From: CAXTPV01 sp964249405
GTDB taxonomy: Bacteria > Pseudomonadota > Alphaproteobacteria > Acetobacterales > Acetobacteraceae
DNA length: 57,000 nt
Direction: 5' to 3'
NCBI GenBank assembly: GCA_964249405.1
Contig: CAXUBX010000007.1
Location: 1-57,000, forward strand
Below the pieces are notes generated by a model. It had not been told where the DNA came from. It was given only the letters and a program-made list of their open reading frames with translations, and ran no database searches. Below, in pieces: positions 48,795 to 55,385 of the stretch (within the stretch, counting starts at the first letter, position 1; each line of letters opens with the position of its first letter). A program made the position numbers and the translations under genes.

Positions 48795-49465
48795 CCCCGC
48801 GGCTCCCACCGCAGGAAGTTGGCGAGCAGGCGGAGGCCGATCTCCTGGCTCTTCTCGACATGGAACTGGGTTCCGGCGCGCGGGCCGCGGACCACCATCG
48901 CGACCCGGGGGCCGCCGTAATCGACGGTGGCGAGGACGTCGTCCCGCTCGCCGCCGGCGAGCGCATAGGAGTGGACGAAATAGACGTGGTCGCCGTCGCG
49001 CACCCCGTCGAGCAGGGGATGCCGGGGATCGCGGAGCCCGAGCGCGTTCCAGCCCACCTGCGGCAACCGGAGCGGCGTCTCGCCCGGGGGCCCGGCCATC
49101 GGGGCGATGGCGCCGCGGATCCAGCCGAACCCCTCGGTGCTGCCATGCTCCAGGCCGCGTTCCGCCATCAGCTGCATGCCGACGCAGATCCCGAGGAACG
49201 TCGCGCCACCGGGCTCGGTACGGCGCGCCATCGCCTCGAGCAGTCCGGGCTTCGCCGCGAGCCCGCGCCTGCAATCGGCGAAGGCGCCCTGGCCGGGCAG
49301 CACGATGCGGTCGGCCCGTCCGATCGCGGCGGGGTCGTCGGTGACGGCGACCCCGGCGTCGAGCCCGGCCCGCTCGGCCGCGGCAGCGAGCGCGCGGGCC
49401 GCGGAGGCGAGATTGCCGCCGGCGTAGTCGACGACGGCGACGTCGAGCCGTGCCGCCCGGCTCAT
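48791..49465 (-). CDS. hisH: Imidazole glycerol phosphate synthase glutaminase subunit HisH
   Basis: This 224-residue class I glutamine amidotransferase has VAVVDYAGGNLAS, RIVLPGQGAF (oxyanion region), the nucleophile Cys94 in FLGICVGMQL, VGWN, and the His202-x-Glu204 pair in FHVEKSQ. It hydrolyses glutamine and channels ammonia to HisF. ATG 49465 overlaps the stop of the DUF2628 gene (ATGA). Confidence 0.96.
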   Translation of the reverse strand: MSRAARLDVAVVDYAGGNLASAARALAAAAERAGLDAGVAVTDDPAAIGRADRIVLPGQGAFADCRRGLAAKPGLLEAMARRTEPGGATFLGICVGMQLMAERGLEHGSTEGFGWIRGAIAPMAGPPGETPLRLPQVGWNALGLRDPRHPLLDGVRDGDHVYFVHSYALAGGERDDVLATVDYGGPRVAMVVRGPRAGTQFHVEKSQEIGLRLLANFLRWEPRG

Positions 49466-50018
49466 GTCGGGCGCTCGGCCGGGGGGCGCTCGGCCGGGGG
49501 GCGCTCGGCCAGGGGGCGCTCGGCCAGTGGACGCTCGGCCTGGGGCGCGCGTTCGGCCAGCCGGAGCAGGGNNNNNNNNNNNNNNNNNNNNNNNNNNNNN
49601 NNNNNNNNNNNNNNNNNNNNNNNNNNNNNNNNNNNNNNNNNNNNNNNNNNNNNNNNNNNNNNNNNNNNNNNCGCTCGGCCAGTGGACGCTCGGCCTGGGG
49701 CGCGCGTTCGGCCAGCCGGAGCAGGGCATGCTCGCGCCCGCGTCCGGCGACGACGCCGTCCGCGGTCCAGCCGCCGAACCGGAGCTCGAGGCGCCGCCAG
49801 TCGAAGCCGAACAGCCCCGTGGCCGCGGGCAGTGCGACGAACAGCGCCCGGCTCTCCCAGTGCAGCGCCGCGATCCAGGCGAGCAGCAGCAGCATCGCCG
49901 CGAGGAAGGCGCCGCCGACCGCGAGCGCCAGCGGCCCGAACAGGAGCCCGGTCCAGCAGAACCGCTCCGGCACCAGCCGGACCCGCTCGCCGAACCGGTG
50001 GACGGTGTAGATCGTCAC
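49462..50018 (-). CDS. DUF2628-like membrane protein, interrupted by an artefactual gap
   Basis: The start is GTG 50018, overlapping the hisB stop (GTGA). The sequence TIYTVHRFGERVRLVPERFCWTGLLFGPLALAVGG... has two to three hydrophobic helices (about 18-85), typical of the DUF2628 proteins found in this position in related his operons. A tail of tandem pentapeptides (AERPL/AERPP) ends at TGA 49462, overlapping hisH. The 100 Ns and a duplicated 55 bp add 155 bases; removing them leaves 402 bases, one intact frame of 133 residues. Function unknown. Confidence 0.8.
49471..49545 (-). repeat. 15-bp tandem repeat coding for a pentapeptide tail
   Basis: Five consecutive 15-mers (starting 49471, 49486, 49501, 49516, 49531) share GCGCTCGGCC followed by a varying G-rich half. 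On the minus strand they encode ERPPA/ERPLA/ERPQA repeats at the C-terminus of the DUF2628-like protein. A multiple of 15 keeps the frame whatever the copy number. Confidence 0.85.
49517..49726. other. 100-N scaffold gap flanked by identical 55-bp ends
   Basis: Positions 49572-49671 are N. The 55 bases before (49517-49571) and after (49672-49726) are identical. This is the pattern of two contigs that overlap by a k-mer length and were joined by a scaffolder rather than merged. It occurs at a 15-bp tandem repeat, which explains why assembly failed. No genuine missing gene is implied. Confidence 0.85.
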
Positions 50019-50650
50019 CCCGCGAGCGACCCTTTCGTGGACGGGACCACGCCGGCCGCGCGCCGGTCGGGTTCCACCGCGTCCCGGAGCGCGCGCGCCG
50101 TCGCCTTGAAGCAGGCCTCGGCGACGTGGTGGTCGTTCCGTCCGGCGGGCGCGACGAGATGGAGCGCCATCCGCGCCTCGGTCGCCAGCGCACGGAAGAA
50201 CTCGGCGAACAGCTCGGTGTCCATCCCGCCCACCTTGTCGTGCTCGAAGCGGACATCGAACACCAGGAACGGGCGGCCCGAGAGGTCGATCGCCGCGATG
50301 CCGAGCGCCTCGTCCATCGGGATCGCCGCATGGCCGTAGCGCCGGATGCCGCGCCGGTCGCCGAGGGCCTCGAGCAGGCACTGGCCGATCACGATGCCGA
50401 CATCCTCGGTGGTGTGGTGGAAGTCGACATGGAGGTCGCCGTCCGCCTCCACCGTCATGTCGATCATGGAATGGCGCGAGAGCGCGGTCAGCATGTGATC
50501 GAGGAAGCCGATCCCGGTCCGGATCCGCGACGCCCCGGTTCCGTCGAGGTCGAGCGCGACCCGGACCGTGGTCTCGCCGGTCCGGCGTTCCCGCGAGGCG
50601 GTCCGTTCCACCGAGGCCGGCCGCGCGCCCGCTGTCGCGTTCTCGTCCAT
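50015..50650 (-). CDS. hisB: Imidazoleglycerol-phosphate dehydratase
   Basis: This 211-residue IGPD has TGIGFLDHMLTALSRHSMIDM, DLHVDFHHTTEDVGIVIGQCLLEALGDRRGIRRYGHAAIPMDEALG, FRALATEARMALHL and GRNDHHVAEACFKATARALRDA, which hold the His-rich Mn-binding sites. No phosphatase domain is fused, as usual outside enterobacteria. A 20-residue basic/Thr-rich N-terminal extension precedes the core. It is the first gene of the his operon and is divergent from hslV with 81 bp between. Confidence 0.96.
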   Translation of the reverse strand: MDENATAGARPASVERTASRERRTGETTVRVALDLDGTGASRIRTGIGFLDHMLTALSRHSMIDMTVEADGDLHVDFHHTTEDVGIVIGQCLLEALGDRRGIRRYGHAAIPMDEALGIAAIDLSGRPFLVFDVRFEHDKVGGMDTELFAEFFRALATEARMALHLVAPAGRNDHHVAEACFKATARALRDAVEPDRRAAGVVPSTKGSLAG

Positions 50651-50731
50651 CCGGCGTCTCTAGAGGATCGCGAGGCGGCCCGCTACGGGCGCTTGCGGCG
50701 GCGGGGTCGCCCGCCCAATTTCGCGTCCATC

Positions 50732-51322
50732 ATGTCCGCTCATCGATCTCACGACCACCCGGATCCCCCGGCGGTCTGGCACGGCACCACCATCCTCTGC
50801 GTGCGGACCGCGGCCGGGGTCGCGATGGCCGGCGATGGCCAGGTCACGATGGGCCAGACCGTCGTGAAAGGGAACGCGCGGAAGGTCAGGCGCATCGGCG
50901 CGAATGCGGAGATCCTGACCGGATTCGCGGGAGCGACCGCCGACGCCTTCACCCTGCTGGAGCGTCTCGAGGCCAAGCTCGAGCGCTATCCCGGCGATCT
51001 CCAGCGGTCCTGCGTCGAGCTCGCCAAGGACTGGCGCACCGACCGCTATCTCCGCCGGTTGGAGGCGATGATGGCGGTCGCCGACCGCGAGCGCTCGTTC
51101 ACGCTGACCGGCAACGGCGACGTGCTCGAACCCGAGGACGGCGTGATCGCCATCGGCTCGGGCGGCAACTACGCGCTGGCCGCCGCGCGCGCGCTGATGA
51201 CGGTGGATGGCCTCGGCCCCGAGGAGGTCGCCCGCCGCGCGATGCGGATCGCCGCCGATATCTGCGTCTATACCAATCATTCCGTGATCGTCGAGACGAT
51301 CGACCACCCGTCGCGATCCTGA
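50732..51322 (+). CDS. hslV: ATP-dependent protease subunit HslV
   Basis: This 196-residue proteasome-beta-like peptidase has a propeptide (residues 1-18) ending before WHG-TTILCVRT, so Thr19 becomes the N-terminal nucleophile. Further marks are VAMAGDGQVTMGQTVVKGNARKVRRI, GFAGATADAFTLLERLE and DGVIAIGSGGNYALAAARAL. It forms a dodecamer capped by HslU for degrading misfolded proteins. ATG 50732 has no recognisable Shine-Dalgarno. A CTTG (50692-50695) and CCAATT (50715-50720) spaced about 17-19 bp apart could be a weak heat-shock promoter giving a near-leaderless mRNA. Confidence 0.95.
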   Translation: MSAHRSHDHPDPPAVWHGTTILCVRTAAGVAMAGDGQVTMGQTVVKGNARKVRRIGANAEILTGFAGATADAFTLLERLEAKLERYPGDLQRSCVELAKDWRTDRYLRRLEAMMAVADRERSFTLTGNGDVLEPEDGVIAIGSGGNYALAAARALMTVDGLGPEEVARRAMRIAADICVYTNHSVIVETIDHPSRS

Positions 51323-51345
51323 ACGAGCGACCACCGAAGGACGTC

Positions 51346-52665
51346 ATGGACACGCCCACCTATTCGCCGCGCGAGATCGTCTCCGAGCTCGACCGTTTCA
51401 TCGTCGGCCAGAACGACGCCAAGCGCGCGGTCGCGATCGCGCTCCGCAACCGCTGGCGCCGCGCCCAGCTCGCCCCCGACGTGCGGGAAGAGGTGGTGCC
51501 GAAGAACATCCTGATGATCGGGCCGACCGGTTGCGGCAAGACCGAGATCGCGCGCCGTCTCGCGCGTCTCGCCCAGGCGCCGTTCCTCAAGGTGGAGGCG
51601 ACGAAGTTCACCGAGGTCGGCTACGTCGGCCGCGATGTCGAGAGCATCGTGCGGGATCTCGTCGAGGCGTCGCTGACCATGCTCCGCGACAGCAAGCGGC
51701 GCGACGTGCAGGCTCGCGCCGACAAGGCGGCCGAGGACAAGCTGGTCGACGCGCTGGTCGGCGTTGCAGCCTCCGCCGACACCAAGAACAAGTTTCGCGT
51801 CATGCTCCGCAACGGCGATCTCGAGGACAAGGACGTCGAGGTCTCGGTCGCCGACCAGGGGCCGGCCGGCGTCACGCCGATGGACATGCCCGGCATGCCG
51901 CCCGGCCAGGTCATCAACCTCGGCGAGATGATGAAGGGCATGTTCGGCCGTCGCGAGCAGACGCGGCGGATGCATGTCCGGGACGCCCGCGCGGCGCTGG
52001 CCCGTGACGAGGCCGACCGGATGCTCGACAACGACGCGCTCACGAGGGAGGCCGTCGAACACGCCGAGCAGCACGGCATCGTCTTCATCGACGAGATCGA
52101 CAAGGTGTGCGCGCGCACCGGCGAGGGCGGGTTCCGCGGCGGCGACGTGTCGCGCGAAGGCGTGCAGCGCGACCTGCTGCCGCTGATCGAGGGCACCACG
52201 GTCGGCACCAAGTATGGGCCGGTGAAGACCGACTACATCCTGTTCATCGCATCCGGCGCCTTCCATCTCGCCAAGCCCGCCGATCTGCTGCCCGAGCTGC
52301 AGGGACGGCTGCCGATCCGGGTCGAGCTCGCGCCGCTCAGCCGCGCCGATCTCCGCCGTATCCTGACCGAGCCCGAGCATTCGCTGCTGAAGCAGTACGC
52401 CCACCTGATGGGAACCGAGCGCGTGGCGCTCCGGTTCGGCGAGGACGCGGTCGACGCGCTCGCCGAGCTGGCGGCCGACATCAACGAGCGGGTCGAGAAC
52501 ATCGGCGCGCGACGTCTCGCGACCGTGCTGGAGAAGCTGCTGGAGGAGGTGAGCTTCACGGCGTCGGATCGCGGCGGCGAGGAGGTCGCGATCGATGCCG
52601 CCTATGTCCGCGAACGGGTGGCACCGCTCGCCGAGAAGGGCGACCTGTCGCGGTTCATCCTGTGA
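51346..52665 (+). CDS. hslU: ATP-dependent protease ATPase subunit HslU
   Basis: This 439-residue AAA+ unfoldase has SPREIVSELDRFIVGQNDAKRAVAIALRNRWRR, Walker A GPTGCGKTE (59-67), the pore loop region GYVGRDVES, Walker B IVFIDEIDKV, the intermediate domain (about 110-240), sensor and arginine-finger segments, and C-terminal LSRFIL that docks into HslV. It starts 23 bp after hslV. Its stop overlaps sufE. Confidence 0.97.
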   Translation: MDTPTYSPREIVSELDRFIVGQNDAKRAVAIALRNRWRRAQLAPDVREEVVPKNILMIGPTGCGKTEIARRLARLAQAPFLKVEATKFTEVGYVGRDVESIVRDLVEASLTMLRDSKRRDVQARADKAAEDKLVDALVGVAASADTKNKFRVMLRNGDLEDKDVEVSVADQGPAGVTPMDMPGMPPGQVINLGEMMKGMFGRREQTRRMHVRDARAALARDEADRMLDNDALTREAVEHAEQHGIVFIDEIDKVCARTGEGGFRGGDVSREGVQRDLLPLIEGTTVGTKYGPVKTDYILFIASGAFHLAKPADLLPELQGRLPIRVELAPLSRADLRRILTEPEHSLLKQYAHLMGTERVALRFGEDAVDALAELAADINERVENIGARRLATVLEKLLEEVSFTASDRGGEEVAIDAAYVRERVAPLAEKGDLSRFIL

Positions 52666-53111
52666 GCGACCCGTTCGTGGCCCCCGAGGAGGCGTCGGCC
52701 GCGCGCGCGATCGACGAGATCCGCGACGAGCTTTCCCTGTTCGACGATGACGACGGCTACTACGACTACATCATCGATCAGGGGCGGAAGCTGCCGCGGC
52801 TGCCGCCGGCGTGGCAGGACGAGGCGCATCGTCTGCGCGGCTGCCTGGCACAGGTCTGGCTGGAGGGCGACCATCGCGACGACGGCCGGCTGTTCCTCGC
52901 CGGCGGCTCGGACAGCACGATCGTCGCAGGCCTCGTGCGTCTCGTGCTCCGGGTCTATTCCGGCCGCACGCCCGCCGAGATCCTCGCGACCGACCCCGGC
53001 TTCCTCAAGGATCTCGGCCTGATCCGGTCGCTGACCCAGAACCGGAGCAACGGCGTCGACAGCATGGCGCGCGCAATCCAGGACCGCGCCCGCGCCGCCG
53101 CTCGCGTCTGA
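52662..53111 (+). CDS. sufE: SufE-family cysteine desulfurase activator
   Basis: This 149-residue protein has IRDELSLFDDDDGYYDYIIDQGRKLPRLPPAWQDEAHRLRGCLAQVWL, with the sulfur-accepting Cys61. It also has FLAGGSDSTIVAGLVRLVLRVYSGRTPAEIL and FLKDLGLIRSLTQNRSNGVDSM, the complete SufE pattern. It takes persulfide sulfur from SufS for Fe-S cluster assembly. GTG 52662 overlaps the hslU stop (GTGA); its stop overlaps the next ATG by one base. No other suf genes are in the window. Confidence 0.95.
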   Translation: MSDPFVAPEEASAARAIDEIRDELSLFDDDDGYYDYIIDQGRKLPRLPPAWQDEAHRLRGCLAQVWLEGDHRDDGRLFLAGGSDSTIVAGLVRLVLRVYSGRTPAEILATDPGFLKDLGLIRSLTQNRSNGVDSMARAIQDRARAAARV

Positions 53112-53995
53112 TGGCGCCTGGCGGAGCGGGGGAGCTCCCGGGTCCGGTTCCCTTCGCGAGCCCTGACCCCGTGCGGTCGCCCGACATCGAGACCATCCGC
53201 GAGATCGAGGAGCGCGCCTTCAATGCCTGGCCGGCGCGTCGCACGGTGCTGACGGGCGGCTGGCTCGTTCGCCTGTCCGGCAGCCGGTCGCGCCGGGTCA
53301 ACTCGATCAACGCGCTCGCGCCGTTCGTGCCGCTCGCGGCAACCCTCGAGGCCGCCGCCGGCCTGTTCGCACGGCACCGGCGCCCCATGACGGTCCGCGT
53401 GACGCCGCTCGTGCCCGCCGACGACGTCGCGTTCCTCGACGCGGTCGGAACCGTGCCGGTCGATCCGACCCTCGTCATGACGGCCCCGCTCGGACGCGCC
53501 GTGCCGCCGGGCCCGGCCACCGTCGAGGAGCGACTGACCGCGGACTGGCTGGACGGCTTCTGCCGTCTCGCCGCGACCGGCGGCGAGGCACGACCCTGGC
53601 CGACCGCGACGCGGCCGTCGGTCCTCGCACCGAGGCTGGCCGCGATCGCGCCACCGGCGGCCTTCGCGACGGTGCGCGAGGACGGCGAGCCGGTCGGCTA
53701 CGGTCGCGGCGTGTTCGAGCGCGATGCCGTCGGCCTGTTCGACGTGATCGTCGCCGAGACCCGCCGGCGGCGCGGCCATGCGCGGGCGATCACGGGCGCG
53801 CTCCTCGCCTGGGGGGTCACGCGCGGCGCGACCCGCGCCTACCTCCAGATGACGGAGGCCAACGAAGCCGCGTCCCGCCTCTATGGCGGGTTCGGGTTCC
53901 GTGGGCTCTATCGCTACCACTACCGGATCGTCCGCGGCGACGCGCCGGAGCGTGGGGACCGGCCGGGTTCGCCGGCCGGCGGCTCCGCCGCGTGA
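53111..53995 (+). CDS. GNAT-family N-acetyltransferase
   Basis: This 294-residue protein has a distinctive N-terminal half (EERAFNAWPARRTVLTGGWLVRLSGSRSRRVNSINAL) shared by a group of long GNAT proteins. A C-terminal catalytic domain has VGYGRGVFERDAVGLFDVIVAETRRRRGHARAITGALLAWGVTRGATRAYLQMTEANEAASRLYGGFGF. Substrate unknown. The start overlaps the sufE stop (TGATG), so it belongs to the hslV-hslU-sufE transcript. A Gly/Arg/Pro-rich tail follows the domain. Confidence 0.9.
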   Translation: MAPGGAGELPGPVPFASPDPVRSPDIETIREIEERAFNAWPARRTVLTGGWLVRLSGSRSRRVNSINALAPFVPLAATLEAAAGLFARHRRPMTVRVTPLVPADDVAFLDAVGTVPVDPTLVMTAPLGRAVPPGPATVEERLTADWLDGFCRLAATGGEARPWPTATRPSVLAPRLAAIAPPAAFATVREDGEPVGYGRGVFERDAVGLFDVIVAETRRRRGHARAITGALLAWGVTRGATRAYLQMTEANEAASRLYGGFGFRGLYRYHYRIVRGDAPERGDRPGSPAGGSAA

Positions 53996-54166
53996 CCGTG
54001 GTCGACGCGACCGGTCGGCGAGCGGGCCGGATCCATCGCGGAACCCGACCATTCCTGGTCGCGACGGCAGCGCTCGGGTCCTCGCGTTCCGGGGAGGGAA
54101 CATCGGCGCCGCTCGCGCCTTCTGGCGAGGTGGCGCCCCCCGGTGGAGCGAGCAGAGGAGACAACC

Positions 54167-55270
54167 ATGTCCGCATCCGCCGCCGGTCCCCGGTCGCACC
54201 TCATCGTCCATTCCGCCGAGCCGCTGAACGCCGAGCCGCCGCTCGACCGGCTGCGCGCCCGCTTCCTGACCGACAGCGACGATTTCTACGTGCGCAGCCA
54301 CGGCGACACTCCCCGCCTCGACGCGTCGACGCACCGTCTCCGGATCGACGGCCTCGTCGCGCGACCGCTCGATCTCTCGCTCGATGATCTCCGGCGGCGC
54401 TTTCCCGAGCGTCGCGTCACCGCGGTGCTGCAATGCGCCGGCAACCGCCGCGCCGATCTGCAACCGGTCCGCGCGACCACCGGCGATCCCTGGTCGGCGG
54501 GCGCGATCGGGCATGCGGAATGGACCGGCGTTCCGCTCGCCGACCTCCTGCGCGAGGCCGGAAGCGCGGACGACGCCTCGCTCCACGTCGCTTTCGCCTC
54601 GGCCGACACCGTCACGATGGAGACGGAAGGACGCTTCAACTACGGCGTCTCGATCCCAATCGCCACGGCCAGGTCGCCCGACGTGCTGTGCGCCTGGGCG
54701 ATGAACGGCCGGCCGCTCGCACCCGAGCACGGCCACCCGCTTCGCGTGGTGGTGCCCGGGTTCGCCGGGGTCAGGAGCGCCAAGTGGCTGACCGCGATCA
54801 CCGTGCAGGCGACGCCGTCCGACAACCACATGCAACGCCGGGACTACCGGATGCTGCCATCCGACATCCTGACCGAGGAGGCGATCGACTGGAGTCGCGG
54901 CACCACGATCGATGCGATGCCGCTGAATGCCGCGATCTGCGAGCCGGCGACGGGGGCGACGGTGCCGGCGGGTCCGGTCGCGGTGCGCGGCTGGGCGGTC
55001 GCGAGCCAGCGCGACATCGCGCGGGTCGACGTCTCGGCCGATGGCGGGCGCTCCTGGATGCAGGCGACGCTGGAGCAGCACGAGGGCGCGTCATGCTGGA
55101 GCTGGCGGTTCTGGACCGCGACCGTCCCGCTCGCGCCCGGCGAGCACGAGCTCGCGGTGCGGGCCTGGGACGACGCCGGCCAGACCCAGCCGGCGCGCGC
55201 CGACGAGGTCTGGAACGTGAAGGGCTATCTCAGCGCGGCGATCCATCGGGTTCCCGTCCGCGCCACCTGA
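54167..55270 (+). CDS. Sulfite-oxidase-family molybdopterin oxidoreductase
   Basis: The protein has 367 residues. The oxidoreductase molybdopterin domain has the Mo-ligand Cys90 in AVLQCAGNRR, WTGVPLADLLREAG, and APEHGHPLRVVVPGFAGVRSAKWLTAITV. The C-terminal dimerisation domain has VRGWAVASQRDIARVDVSADGGRSWMQATL and WRFWTATVPLAPGEHELAVRAWDDAGQTQP. No heme-b domain and no Tat signal is present, so it looks like a cytoplasmic molybdopterin-only enzyme. ATG 54167 has AGAGGAG 6 nt upstream. Sulfite is the usual substrate of the family but is not proven here. Confidence 0.92.
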   Translation: MSASAAGPRSHLIVHSAEPLNAEPPLDRLRARFLTDSDDFYVRSHGDTPRLDASTHRLRIDGLVARPLDLSLDDLRRRFPERRVTAVLQCAGNRRADLQPVRATTGDPWSAGAIGHAEWTGVPLADLLREAGSADDASLHVAFASADTVTMETEGRFNYGVSIPIATARSPDVLCAWAMNGRPLAPEHGHPLRVVVPGFAGVRSAKWLTAITVQATPSDNHMQRRDYRMLPSDILTEEAIDWSRGTTIDAMPLNAAICEPATGATVPAGPVAVRGWAVASQRDIARVDVSADGGRSWMQATLEQHEGASCWSWRFWTATVPLAPGEHELAVRAWDDAGQTQPARADEVWNVKGYLSAAIHRVPVRAT

Positions 55271-55280
55271 CCGGGTCCAT

Positions 55281-55321
55281 CCCCGAGCGAGCCGTCCTCG
55301 AGCGAGCCACCCTCGAACGAG
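55281..55321. repeat. Short 15-bp tandem repeat
   Basis: Nearly three copies of CCTCGAGCGAGCCAC (starting 55281, 55296, 55311) lie between the sulfite-oxidase-like stop and the FecR-type gene. No function is apparent. Confidence 0.6.
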
Positions 55322-55385
55322 ATTGTCTTCATTCCGCCACGGATGTCGCATCCTGTGGAGAGAGATGGCGGCGTAGAGGCAAGAC

